Shown one piece after another: positions 1 to 9,602 of a DNA stretch of 64,000 bases. The notes beneath the pieces are model-generated. The model was not told where the DNA came from. It saw only the letters and a program-made list of their open reading frames with translations, and did not search any database. The stretch covers positions 126,136,970-126,200,969 of the forward strand of contig CM043962.1 in assembly GCA_014529385.2 (NCBI GenBank). Reading direction: 5' to 3'. Positions within the stretch are counted from its first letter, which is position 1. The number at the start of each line of letters is the position of its first letter. The stretch comes from Adiantum capillus-veneris. Its lineage: Eukaryota > Streptophyta > Polypodiopsida > Polypodiales > Pteridaceae. A program made the position numbers and the translations under genes.

Positions 1-1267
1 AGCCTTCCGAACCAATGCTTCATTTGTCGACAGATGGGCCATCTTGCGAAGGCCTGTCCACGGAGGAGGCCTCGACCTACACCACAGACTCAGCCCCAGC
101 CTGCAAGGGCTGGCCAGCAGCCACAGACAAAGACACAGCGCACACATGCAGAGCCACCCTCTGAGCCTGGGGATCCAGCGGAGGAGGGATGGCAACAGGT
201 CCGTGGTCGACGACGACAGGGGCCACAGCAACAGCCTTGCACTCAGAGTGGTCCTCGGGCGCCTACTCAGCAGCAGTGGGTTCCCACGGGAAACCGGTTT
301 GGTCCTCTTGAGCAGGATGAGGTCCCTGCTCCAGCCCCCACCCCAGCTTCACCCTCGACAGCCCCACCCCCCCCCCCCCCCCCCCGAGTTCCCCCCCTCC
401 TCATCATCCTCCCCCCCGCCTCCTACTCCCGCCGCCTCTTCCCCCCACCCCTCTACCTCTGCCGCCCCCGCCCCCCCCCCCCCCCCCCCCCCCCCGCCCC
501 CTTCTCCACCGGTCCCCCCTACTCCTACTCCCCCCCCTCCGGTTTCAGTTTCTCCGGCTGCTAGGAGATCTCTTGGCAACGCCTTTTCCACGAGTCGCTT
601 GGCGAGAGAGGGATAACCTTTCTTGCGACCCCCTCTACAGGTACAGACGTCTCCCCTTGCAGCTATCCCTCGTGGTCTGACGAGCATCGACATCCAACGC
701 CGATGGGACTTCTTCGACTACAACTTTACTCATTTTCTCGGCGACCCCTCAGCAAACCATGAGGCAGCCTGCTTCAGGGTCCATGTTCTGTTCCTTGCAA
801 CTAGGGGGACAGAGGCCTTGGACTCAGCAGTTGGCTTCTCTTTTCCCCTTTGCGGCAGGGACCAGACTGAGTGGACTCTCGACTCAATGTTGGGATGCTT
901 GCACACAGAGGTCCTAGAGTTCTCTCACCACATGTGAGAATTAGGAGTTACAGACATGCTTCAGACTTTGTGGCCATTGGCCAAGTTTGCGGTGACACCT
1001 CCAGATACACCAGGATGTAGACACATTGTGGTTTACTTCTTTGCCGATACAAAGTGCTTGCCATGCTATGTACACATTCATGAGGACTCTTGGACACAGG
1101 AGGTTGCTTTACGCACGGCTCCCTCTGCTTGGGCTTGGGCCAGGCACTCGTTGCAGTCATGCCTATCTAGAGGACGCTCGCATACGGATTACTCTCCATC
1201 CAAGCCAACCTCGAAGATAGCCCGTCTAGCTACTGCAGCAACATCTGTTCTCTCTCTCCCCCCATGA
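1..1267 (+). pseudogene. LINE A ORF1 (nucleic-acid-binding protein), 5'-partial and frameshifted
   Basis: The first codons give a CCHC zinc knuckle (CFICRQMGHLAKAC, C-x2-C-x4-H-x4-C), followed by a Q/P-rich basic stretch and GWQQVRGRRR and WVPTGNRFGPLEQDE motifs typical of plant LINE ORF1 proteins. The frame is open from base 1, changes inside a C-run at about 367-385, and then continues as a proline-rich tract. In the second frame there are stops at 614-616 and 935-937, and the frame ends at 1265-1267, overlapping the ATG of the endonuclease ORF. ORF1 proteins bind element RNA and act as chaperones in the RNP; that role is inferred from the family. The region 617-1267 has no domain I recognise but stays in phase. 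Confidence 0.75.
367..495 (+). repeat. Two poly-C runs in the proline-rich part of ORF1
   Basis: C-runs at about 367-385 and 471-495 code for polyproline. The plausible reading frame switches across the first run, so slippage there either broke ORF1 or is an assembly error. Confidence 0.7.
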
Positions 1268-2119
1268 GGATCGTCTCATGGAACGTGCAGAGACTAGGTG
1301 GGCCCCAGTTTCAGCGTCAACGGGGCCGACTGCGTCAGGAGCTTCAGCGCTGCCTTGTGGGAGGAGAGATTGATCTCCTTATGCTTCAGGAGCACCATCT
1401 GTGTGAGAGCCGCATTAGACGTGGTCAGCTCTTGCATGGACGATATGATACTTTTTGGTCAGCTGCTTTTGGACCAGGAGGCATCCAGGGTGGGGTATGT
1501 ATGACCATTGCGGACTCTTTACAGCAAACCATTGTGGGCAGAGGGATTATTGTGCCAAGCAGGGATCAGTGGATTACTATGCAGGTTCAGGGTTGCCTAG
1601 TCGGCTTCCTGAACATCTATGCGTCCAATGTGGCGAGTGCTCTAGCACAGTTTTGGTCACAAATAGTTGAGTCTCTGCCGCCGCAGGCAGAACACTGGTA
1701 CATAGGAGGGGACTTCAACATGTTGGAGGACCCTTCTGACAGGATTGGTGGTAGCCATGCTACTGTGCATGGAGTTGAGGTGGCAGCTTGAGAGAGGGTT
1801 TGTATGACTCTAAGGGTCTCGGATGTTTGGCAGCACTCTAGTTTTGTGAGACAACAGAGTGGGAGGAGTGAATCTATCGCGGATAGATCGCTTCTACACT
1901 AGTGACCATTTCAATGACTTGGGAGGGACAGTTGGCACTCTGGCACGGACTTCCTTCTCAGACCATGCACCAGTGATCCTCACAGTGGAAGACAGGCAGA
2001 GGAGAAGGACACAGGTGGACGACAGAGTGACTAGTGCTTTCTTTGAGGCAGTGGGACCTCGCCATTTGCATGCCAAGGTCAGTCAGTTGAGGAGGCCTGA
2101 CGGGCCATTTGCTTCTTAG
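1264..2119 (+). pseudogene. LINE A ORF2, apurinic-like (EEP) endonuclease domain
   Basis: The ATG at 1264 overlaps the ORF1 stop (ATGA). The translation begins MRIVSWNVQRLGG, with the catalytic Asn motif, then LMLQEHH (Glu), YIGGDFNML (Asp/Asn) and, after a frame change near 1790-1860, SRIDRFY and FSDHAPVIL (His). These are the ordered motifs of the exonuclease-endonuclease-phosphatase fold that nicks target DNA to prime reverse transcription. The stop at 1789-1791 and the frame change inactivate it. It is about the normal length for an L1 endonuclease except for loss between GGSHATVHG and SRIDR. The linker into the RT appears shortened. Confidence 0.85.
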
Positions 2120-2128
2120 CCCGAGGAT

Positions 2129-3202
2129 ATGCGTGCAGTTGCTACTGACTTTTACCGTGAGTTACTGTCTGCAGAACCCCAATCAGAGCGTCAGTATGCA
2201 TGCAGGGAGCAGGTTTGGGCACAGATGCCTTGTCTTGTGACCGAGGAGATGCGTCAGAGGCTTGAGCTGCCACTTCAGCTTGAGGAGCTGCACACGGCTC
2301 TAAGGGCCCTCCCCCGTGGTAGCTACCCAGGTGAGGATGGGCTGACTCCCAGTTTTTTCTTGGAGTACTGGGACCTGCTTGGCCCAGATCTCTGTAGTGC
2401 TTTTCAGTACATTTTGCACACAGGAGTGATACCTGACAGCATGAGTGAGGACTTGATCTACCTCATTCCCAAGGAGGGTGGCTCCTTGGATGAGATTCGA
2501 CAGTGGCGCCCAATCACCATTCTCAACTCAGCCTACAAAATTCTTGCCAAGGCTCTGAGTTTGAGGATTCAGCCACTTTTACAGAGCCTTATACATGGGA
2601 CTCAGACAGGTTTTGTCAAGGAACGCAGTATCCTTGACAACATATTTACTTTTTGGGAGGCTTCTGCAATAGCACGGCTCGTGGTGAGGACCTAGTGATT
2701 CTTCTTCTCGATTCTGAGAAGGCATACAACAGAGTTGACTGGGACTTTCTAGAGGGCACTCTACGTAGGATGGGCTTCTCAGATGCTTGGGTCAGAGGGG
2801 TGTCAACTTTGTACAGACAAGCTCACAGTCAGGTACTTTTGGTAGGAGGTAGAGGTGATCGCTTCATGCTCACACGTTCGGTCAGACAGGGCTGTCCTTT
2901 TCCCCCTTCCTCTTTCTGTTCTATGCGGAGGCAATGAGCAAGTTTTTGGTGTCGCAGTAGGTTGGTCTACGGGGCTTAGCACTCCCTATTCGGGGAGATG
3001 AGCTACTGGACGCTGAGTTTGCCGACGACTCAACCTTGTACTTAGATGGCCAGGAGGCCAACCTTCACAGGTGTGAGCAAGCTCTGGAGACCTTCTGTTG
3101 TGCATCGGGCGCACTGATCAATTCGAGAAAGACAGTGGCTTTCTCGATTGGTAGTGCTCCTGTGCCCGATTGGATACCAAGAGAGGGTTTTAGGTGGATT
3201 CC
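2129..3202 (+). pseudogene. LINE A ORF2, reverse transcriptase fingers/palm part
   Basis: Ordered RT motifs are visible: YPGEDGLTPSFFLEYWD, LIYLIPKEGG, WRPITILNSAYKILAKAL, GTQTGFVKERSILDNI, then after a frame change near 2670-2695 LLDSEKAYNRVDW (motif A), SVRQGCP (motif B), and after another change near 2930-3010 EFADDSTLYLDG (motif C, both catalytic Asp kept) and GALINSRKTVAF. The reading frame is cut at 3202 by a solo LTR and resumes at 4173. At least two frameshifts and a missing stretch after SVRQGCP make it non-functional. Confidence 0.9.
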
Positions 3203-3383
3203 TGTCACGGGAACGGAATAATAGAGATCGATAGAAAAAGATAGAGAAAGAGATCTTTGTATTGATGAATCTTTGTAGAGTTTTGATACAACAGAGGAGA
3301 AAAATATATGGGCGCACTCCGTTGTACGGAGCTCGAACCTCCCGACCATCCCCGAGCTTCAGTTCGCTTGCATGCAGCGTCTC

Positions 3384-3431
3384 ACTCGCACTCGCACTCG
3401 CACTCGCACTCACACTCGCACTCGCACTCGC
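3384..3431. repeat. CACTCG/CTCGCA hexanucleotide array
   Basis: About eight near-perfect copies of a CACTCG-type hexamer lie inside the solo LTR. This is simple sequence, and the Leu/Ala or Arg/Thr repeats it would encode are not genes. Confidence 0.8.
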
Positions 3432-3610
3432 AGAAGAGAGAATGGTGAATCCCCCCAAAACGCACCACCCGTCCTTCTATTCTCCTCCAAAAGCCTGCGA
3501 CCTCTTAAAATAGTCGCTTTTCTATTTTTGGCGCTCGATCGACTCGACTTGCGCACCAATATACTTGCGAGAACAAGGTAAAAAAAATGTGATCGCGAAG
3601 CGATCTGTAG

Positions 3611-3612
<2 letters not shown>

Positions 3613-3650
<38 letters not shown>
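3613..3650. repeat. Poly-T tract in solo LTR
   Basis: An uninterrupted T-run of nearly 40 bases. It may be the tail of a small retroposed insert in the LTR, but no second boundary is visible. Confidence 0.7.
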
Positions 3651-3657
<7 letters not shown>

Positions 3658-4167
3658 AGTCCACAAATTTTCAGCTGTCTTCAACTGAACATAACTCCCA
3701 AACGGAGCCAAAACAGCCCCAGTGTCCGTCTCATACAATCTTGTTGCCCTCGCTGCGCTCTTCGACGGCTATGTGATGGAAAATTTCCATAGCCTGCTCC
3801 GATTTGCTGAAAATCAACCTGCAAAATAGCATTTTCTACAAAAAACGATGCAAAAAAAACAGCAAATCCAACTTTTTTCTTAATCTTTGGCCTTCAACGA
3901 GCATCAAAACATCAAAATCTCTAAAGACTCAAAGAACCAAAGTTGTTCCTTATAATGCAGGCTTCAATCGCTTCATACATCACTTTTTCAAAATCCCACG
4001 TTAACGCCTTCAAAAATGCCCCAGAAAGTGCCTTCCGGATCAAAAAATTTTATCGGACGAAAACAATCCACATATCCTTCTACACAGTGGACTAACTTTA
4101 AAATGACAAAAACTTCCTAGAAAACAAAATTTATTACTAAAACACCTCGAAATCAAGTCTTGTTACA

Positions 4168-4605
4168 ATTCCCCCAGGGACTGCAGTTCGGTTCTTGGGC
4201 TGTCAGGTTGGTTTAGACTTGTCTCCCGAGCAGCAGATTGCTCCCCTCCTCCTGTCTATCAGGAGGAAGTTGTTACATTGGAGCTCAGCACGACTTTCTT
4301 TGGCTGGCAAAGTAGTAGTGGCCAACCACGTGTTGTTGGTGACTATGTGGTACATCACTTCTTGCTGGATCTTCTCGAGTTCTTGTATCAGCCAGGTAGA
4401 GAGGCTGATCAGGAACTTCCTTTGGTCAGGACATGACACTCAAATAGCCCGAGCCAAAGCGGCTTGGCAGGTCATCACTCTTCCTTGTTCACAGGGAGGG
4501 CTTGGGATCATTGACCCAGCACAGCAAAGCAGAGCCCTTCTTGGGAAGTTCATAATCAAACGACTTCTTCCAGGTGAGGAGCCCTGGAAGGAGTTCTTGC
4601 TACAG
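4168..4605 (+). pseudogene. LINE A ORF2, RT thumb/C-terminal part (before MITE)
   Basis: After the solo LTR the frame reads VRFLGCQVGLDLSPEQQ, LSLAGKVVVANHVLL, MWYITSCW, IRNFLWSG and GGLGIIDPAQQSRALLGKF. These are the conserved post-palm motifs of L1-type RTs (the FLG, LS.AGK..L, FLW and GGLG.. blocks). It is open across 4173-4605 and is then interrupted by a MITE. After the MITE the frame continues as QWLRARVPQAGSPW. Confidence 0.88.
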
Positions 4606-5310
4606 CCACAGTTACCCGGAACGCGGAACGGGAACGGCGACGAGATCCCCGCGGAACGAGGGAACGGCTAGTGGTCCGGAACGGGAATGGCGCGGAACGG
4701 GAGGTATAAAAAACACCCAAATACTGCATTTTTTAGCTCCTTGTGTTTAAATACAACGAGTATTAGAGTGCTTTGACTCTAATACTCACAAAAACTCGTT
4801 TTGAAGACCATTCAACCTTGCTATGACTAGATGATGAGAGAGAGAGAGAGAGAGGGAGAGAGGGAGAGACTCGAGAGAGTGAGAGGGAGAGGGCGAGATT
4901 TGAGAGAGTGGGAGGGAGAGGAAGAGAGCTTGAAGGCTTGAAGCCTTGAGCCTTGAGAGAGTGAGTCTTGAGAGGGAGAGATCTTGAGAGTGTGAGAGGG
5001 AGAGAGCTTGAACCTTGAGGATTAGCTTGTGGAGAGAAAGGGGGAGGGGGCTGCATTTTATGAGTTCTTGAGGCCTTGCACACTTTAGAAAGAAGCTCAA
5101 ACATTTACTTCAATTTTTTCAACTTTTGCCAAATTTGTTTGTAGCTGTTGGCCGTTACAAGGGCGTTCCGGAACGTTCTGGAACGGCCGTTCCGGTTTGC
5201 ACTAGCCACACGGAACGTCAGACGTTTTGGGAGGTTCCGGAACGTTCAGGAAGGAAACTGCCCCCCGGAACGCCGGAACAGGAGCTAGGGGACGTTCCCC
5301 AGTAACTCTG
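4606..5310. mobile_element. hAT-like MITE, copy 1 (about 705 bp), rich in GGAACG/CGTTCC
   Basis: Flanking GCTACAG copies (4599-4605 and 5311-5317; an eighth base differs) mark a 7-8 bp target duplication. The ends form imperfect inverted repeats: left CCACAGTTACCCGGAACG, right reverse complement CAGAGTTACTGGGGAACG. Both sub-terminal parts are packed with GGAACG/CGTTCC hexamers. An 8-bp duplication and a CAGAG-type terminus fit the hAT superfamily. No transposase is present; the middle (about 4830-5030) is GA-rich. Excising it restores the LINE frame (EFLLQ then WLRARV). The same family lies at 8106-8536. Confidence 0.75.
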
Positions 5311-6202
5311 GCTACAGTGGCTTCGTGCTAGGGTGCCTCAGGCTGGAAGCCCGTGGCGACCTTCGACCAGATGGATCTTCACAGAGATGCGCAGAGTTGG
5401 TTTGAGCAGGAGACTGGAGGACCGCTTCGCTGTGAGTTTGCTTCGATCTTAGGAGCTCTTGTGGCGAGGCCTCGAGCAGAGACAGCCTACTTGCACAGAG
5501 GAGCACCTACGGCAGCCCCTTGTCTGGAACCCCATGGTTACCACTCAGAGAGGCCACTTGGTTGATACTTGGCCTCATGTTTCCTGGGGTCCCATGGCAG
5601 CGGGTCCAGCGCGCTCTTTAGGTAATTGGTTAGAGTTCACAGGCTCGTTAGAGGAGGTGCCCGATTCTAGCTACAAGGGATGAGAGGGGTGCAGAGCATG
5701 TGCTAGGACATCTCAGAGGCAGTTCCAGCGGAGTGGCTCACGCCTCTCGAGCCAGTAGCACCCAGGTGGATGGGAGCCTTTACACGACTGGAGGTTCTCA
5801 TCTCAATAAGGGCGTGCTCAGAGACTGTTCCATCCCTTTTCTTCGAGCTTCAGGGTGGGGGACGCTTACAGCGAGTTGCACGAGAGGCCCCGCAGGTGGC
5901 AGACTGCTGTTTTCAGAGGATTCGAGTAGTGGGCATTGTGGGAGGACTTGTGTCATTGATCCTGACCCAGCAGCTCTTGAGACTCGACACTGGAGGCTGT
6001 GGGATTGGGAGTGTTGTCCACTGGCACGAGTAGTGGAATCCTGGTGAGTAGCTCTGGAGGGACCCTTTCTCTTCTGCAGACCACCCACGTGTCTTGTTCT
6101 TTCAGTACATTGTTCGACTGGGACGTCATATACTAGCAGCACAGAGAGAGGCCCTCCCCGCTGCAGCACCTCATTGGCAGGAGGAGGGTCTCAGCTGAGT
6201 TC
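5311..6202 (+). pseudogene. LINE A ORF2, linker between RT and zinc-binding tail
   Basis: The frame resumes as QWLRARVPQAGSPWRP, then LVWNPMVTTQRGHLVD and WGPMAAGPARSLGNWLEF, with stops and frame changes at several points (for example near 5450 and 5683). L1 ORF2 proteins have such a poorly conserved linker here. There is no catalytic motif. Confidence 0.7.
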
Positions 6203-6841
6203 TTGGCAGCCTTGTGGAAGAGGTTGTGGGACTCAAGACAGCCGAGGCAAGTCACCTTGTTTCAGTGGCTGGTCGTACACAGAGCTACAGCAGTTGGGAG
6301 CTGGCTAGTGCATAGTGGTCTCTTGGCCGCATGTGCAGCTTGTGACCATCTTGTGGAGAGTCAGCGTCACTGTCTTTGGGACTGTCCTTCGGCCCAGCAG
6401 GTGTGGCTTCGAGTTCTTCGGCTGATGCCTGCTCTCCCCATGGCTCGACAGTACACTTGGGGAGCAGCGGCTTGGTCCACCCTCACGGGCCCGGCACTTC
6501 AGTTTGAGCTATCTTCCACCAGCAGGATGATAGTGATGCAGGAGGGGCGACCTACACTCCAGCCTGCTACAGAAAACTTACTTCACAGGAGTGGTACAGA
6601 GAGAGAGGAGTGTTGGGAGCTCATCAGTGGCCTGACACTCTGGTTCATCTGTCGGGCCCATTGCTTCCGCATCTTTGAGGCTCGCCCTGTGCCACCAGCC
6701 AAAGACTGTTCGCGATTTTTGGCTAGAGCTGATCCACTCTTAGAGGACAGCTCGAGGGACGGCAGCTCCGACCGCATGCGGGAGTGCAGAGAGGCTTTCC
6801 TTCGACTCTCGCGTCTTGGGCCTTTCTACACCATGGTCTAG
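6203..6841 (+). pseudogene. LINE A ORF2, zf-RVT zinc-binding C-terminal domain
   Basis: The stretch of about 212 residues is open and contains LWDSRQPRQVTLFQWLVVHRA, then CAACDHLVESQRHCLWDCPSA. This spacing of C-x2-C and H-C/C with the 'W...CPSAQQVW' signature matches the reverse-transcriptase zinc-binding domain at the C-terminus of plant LINE proteins. A later part reads ELISGLTLWFICRAHCFRIFEA, like the usual 'W.iW..RN...F' tail. It ends FYTMV with TAG at 6839-6841. Confidence 0.85.
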
Positions 6842-7044
6842 GGTGTACTCACATGGCACTACCGACCACCTATGTGGCTTTTCCCTCCCCCCATTTCTTG
6901 ATTTAGCACCATTGTACATATGCTGGTTTTTTCATTGGGAGAGTTTCCCACCATGGTTGTTGTAGCCCTCTCTTGAAGAGGTGGTTGTAGCCCTATGGGC
7001 AGTTTCAGTAACTAATAGAAGGATCTTTTTCTCGAAAAAAAAAA
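6842..7044 (+). other. LINE A 3' UTR and A-tail
   Basis: This non-coding tail ends with GTAACTAATAGAAGGATC, a T-run, and an A-run at 7035-7044. The same tail (TTAACTAATGGAAGGATC then A-run) ends the truncated copy at 28222-29068, which confirms the 3' boundary. Confidence 0.85.
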
Positions 7045-7120
7045 TAAAGAACAGAATGATAAGGACGACGACAGGCCTGAGAGTTCGAGAGCAGCTGAGG
7101 AACGTGGACGAAAAGGCAAG

Positions 7121-7463
7121 ATGAAAACAGGACTAGTTCTGGATTGTGTGGGTACGGATCCCGACACCATGGATGAGAGTACAGAACATTGCCGAGCTTG
7201 GGGCAAAGTGAAAGATCAAGAGGCCCTGATTTTCTTTGATGGAGGAGCCAAGGCCAACTTCATTTCACCGGAATTGGCAGCACGGCTCGAGATTACTCCC
7301 GATCGGATGGGACCACTTGCGGAGGCAGTTCTAGCGGCACCTGTCATTGGCAAACTTCGGTTGCATTGTCAGGGGTATTTGGGGCATGAGGACTTCTTCA
7401 TAATGCCTTTGGAGGGTTGTGATGTTCTCTTAGGGATTCCCTGGTACCAAAAGAACAAACGTC
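7121..7463 (+). pseudogene. Chromovirus retropepsin-like aspartic protease
   Basis: The residues ALIFFDGGAKANFISPELAARL correspond to the active-site loop followed by the conserved NFIS helix, and GCDVLLGIPWY is the standard C-terminal protease motif of Ty3 elements. The active site reads D-G-G instead of the usual D-S/T-G; the Asp is kept. The frame changes at about 7450-7490 on the way to RT. Upstream of about 7121 the sequence is too short to show a gag zinc knuckle. Confidence 0.8.
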
Positions 7464-8105
7464 GTGGTCAATTATCGGGCCAGAAAAGCGACTTTGACTA
7501 CAGAAAAGGGCAGAACAATTGTACTTGATATAAAACTGAAGGGCGAGTCTGTCCCTATTGTATCGGCTTTGGCCATTTCAAAATTAATGAAATCCAATCT
7601 ATTTGTTTACTCGATCTTTATGAAAGAATTGAGCGATAAGGATACGACAAATATGTCTAAACTAGATAAAGGATGCCAAGATTTTCTCCACTCTCACGCC
7701 GATTGCTTCTCTGTGGGCCTACCAGGAGAGTCACCCCCTGCTCGTCCTGAAGATCATACCATTGATCTGAGACCTGGAAGCACACCACCGAACCGGCCAC
7801 CTTACCGTGTGAGCCGAGCACAGAATGAAGAGATTATGAACCAAGTGAAAGACCTCTTGGAAAAGGGTCTTGTCCAGCCTAGTACTTCACCGTATTGCTC
7901 TCCAGTGTTGTTGGTTTTGAAGAAAGACAGATCTTGGAGGATGTGCATCGATTATAGAGCTCTCAACAAAATCACCATCAAGAACAGATTTCCGATTCCT
8001 AGGATCAATGATATACTCAACAGGTTAAACGGATCCTCGTGCTTTAGCAGGATTGACTTGAAGAGTGGATATCATCAAATCCGAATCGCGCCGGGAGACA
8101 TCTAC
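7464..8105 (+). pseudogene. Chromovirus reverse transcriptase, N-terminal part
   Basis: It contains HTIDLRPGSTPPNRPPYRVS, the typical entry to Ty3 RT, then EIMNQVKDLLEKGLVQPSTSPY, SPVLLVLKKDRSWRMCIDYRALN, FPIPRINDILNRL and SRIDLKSGYHQIRI (motif A with catalytic Asp). The frame is open up to the insertion at 8106. It continues after the MITE as [22 protein letters not shown]. Confidence 0.92.
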
Positions 8106-8536
8106 CAACAGGAACGGGGCACAGGAATGGGAGGGTTCGGAACGGGACGGGGGAGGGGGGCCCGAAACGGGAACGGGGCTGGAATGGTCCACCTAAAGTA
8201 AGGATTGAATTACCTCCATTCAGCTTAGTCCCACATAAACTCCTAAACAATCCCAAAACTGCCCCTTAACCTGCCCTCAAACTGCACCAAATATGTTCCC
8301 CGAACAACCCCAAATCTGCCCCCAAATGCCCACTTTTTTCCCCAAATGCCTACTTTTGCTCATTCCGCCCCGCGTTTCACCATTCGGCCTCATGTTCCGC
8401 CCATTCCGGAACAGCGTTCCGGTTACACCCCGTTCCGGAACGGCATTCCGTTCCATCTCCGTTTCGGGAACGGATCTCGTTCGGAACGCCGTTTCGGAAC
8501 GTTCGGGCTATGTTTCCCCCGCTCCCTGTTACAGTG
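8106..8536. mobile_element. hAT-like MITE, copy 2 (431 bp)
   Basis: It is flanked by ACATCTAC (8098-8105) and ACGTCTAC (8537-8544), an 8-bp duplication with one change. The right end read inward is CACTGTAACAGGGAGCGGGG; the left end CAACAGGAACGGGG aligns to it with a short gap. These termini align with those of the MITE at 4606-5310 (CAGAGTTACTGGGGAACG), and both elements are filled with GGAACG/CGTTCC motifs. No coding sequence. Excision restores the RT frame. Confidence 0.75.
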
Positions 8537-9602
8537 ACGTCTACAAGACAACCTTTCGGACGACTTTTGGGTTATTTGAGTTTTTGGTGATGCCTTTTGG
8601 CTTAACCAATGCCCCTGCAACATTTAACTGGACGATGGACTAGATTTTTCGAGAGTACAGACTATTTGTTGGCACTTTCTTTGACGACATCATTATTTTC
8701 TCCAAGAATGAGGCAGAACACAGAGATCATTTGCTTCAGGTCTTTCAGGCATTACGACATCACAAGTTAGTGATTAATACAAAGAAAAGTGAACTTTTCC
8801 TACCAGAGATACACTTTTTGGGACACATTGTCTCAGCAACTGGAGTGCAAATGGACCCGGCCAAGATAGAGACTATTTGTGATTGGCCCGATTTGAAGAA
8901 TGTCCATGAAGTTAGAAGCTTCTTGGGACTGTGTTCATACTACAGGCGGTTCATACGAAAGCTTGCAAAGGTTGCTTCCCCTTTGCATATCTTGACATAA
9001 AAAGGAGTCCCTTTCTCGTGGGGATCCACAAAGGTGACTGCCTTTCGGACATTCAAAGAGAAATTGACTACGGGACCAGTTTTGACTTTGCCGGACTTGC
9101 AGAAGTCATTTGAAGTATAATGTGATGCTTGCGGTCGTAGTCTGGGTGCGGTCTTGATGCAAGAAGGCCATGTCATTGCTTACGGGAGCCGATTGTTCTC
9201 TAGGCCGGAGATGACAGCACAGATATATGAGAAAGAGCTTTTGGCGGTTATCCATGCTCTTACTCACTGGCGGCATTACCTACTCGGAGCAGATTTTACT
9301 GTCTTTAGAGACCATCAGAGTTTGCACTACTTCTTGTCACAGAAGTAGCTTTCGGAAAAGCAGATGCGGTGGGCGAAAATCTTGTCACAGTTTCACTTCC
9401 AGACTGTCCATGTGCAGGGACAGAAGAATGTGGTGGCAGATGCTTTGTCTCGGAAGCCGTTGGTTCTGGCTATTTCCGCAATACATCATAGGAGCTTCGA
9501 GGATATGGTCGATCAGTATGCCACAGATACAAATTTTGCAGATATTTTCACACGGATACAGATGCGGAGACAGTATCTGGATACTCCCTTCGGGTTGGCT
9601 CC
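8537..9602 (+). pseudogene. Chromovirus RT C-terminal part plus RNase H
   Basis: RT motifs continue: [15 protein letters not shown] (motif B), TFFDDIIIFSK (motif C, F-x-D-D with both Asp kept), FLGHIVSATGVQMDP and EVRSFLGLCSYYRRFI. RNase H follows with CDACGRSLGAVLMQ, YEKELLAVIHAL and FRDHQSLHYFLSQK, then VHVQGQKNVVADALSRKP. In-frame stops are at 8641-8643, 8998-9000 and 9346-9348, and there is a frame change around 9000-9120. The usual catalytic Asp, Glu and Asp of RNase H are recognisable. Confidence 0.9.

Larger units (their letters stand above)
3203..4167. mobile_element. Solo LTR (965 bp) with 5-bp target duplication inside LINE A RT
   Basis: The insert begins TGTCACGGG and ends CTTGTTACA (TG...CA), and is flanked by ATTCC at 3198-3202 and 4168-4172. 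Removing the insert and one ATTCC restores an uninterrupted RT frame (RWIPPGTAVRFLG). It holds no coding region. Internal features are a CACTCG hexamer array near 3384-3431 and a T-run near 3613-3650. These terminal and duplication features define a solo LTR left by LTR-LTR recombination. The strand cannot be set from the sequence, and the parent element is not identified. Confidence 0.88.
1..7044 (+). mobile_element. LINE A: L1-type non-LTR retrotransposon, 5' end outside window
   Basis: The order is ORF1 with zinc knuckle, APE-type endonuclease, reverse transcriptase, zf-RVT-like C-terminus, a 3' UTR and an A-run at 7035-7044. This is the layout of plant L1-like LINEs. It is split by a solo LTR (3203-4167) and a hAT-like MITE (4606-5310). 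Stops and frame changes show it is dead. Directly after the A-run comes the internal region of a Ty3 element lacking its 5' half, so LINE A probably inserted into that element; the left junction lies outside the window. A second, 5'-truncated copy lies at 28222-29068. Confidence 0.9.

Noticed and set aside
349-693. Gly-rich open frame on the minus strand
   Set aside because: It is the complement of the proline-rich, C-run part of LINE A ORF1; composition bias alone keeps it open.
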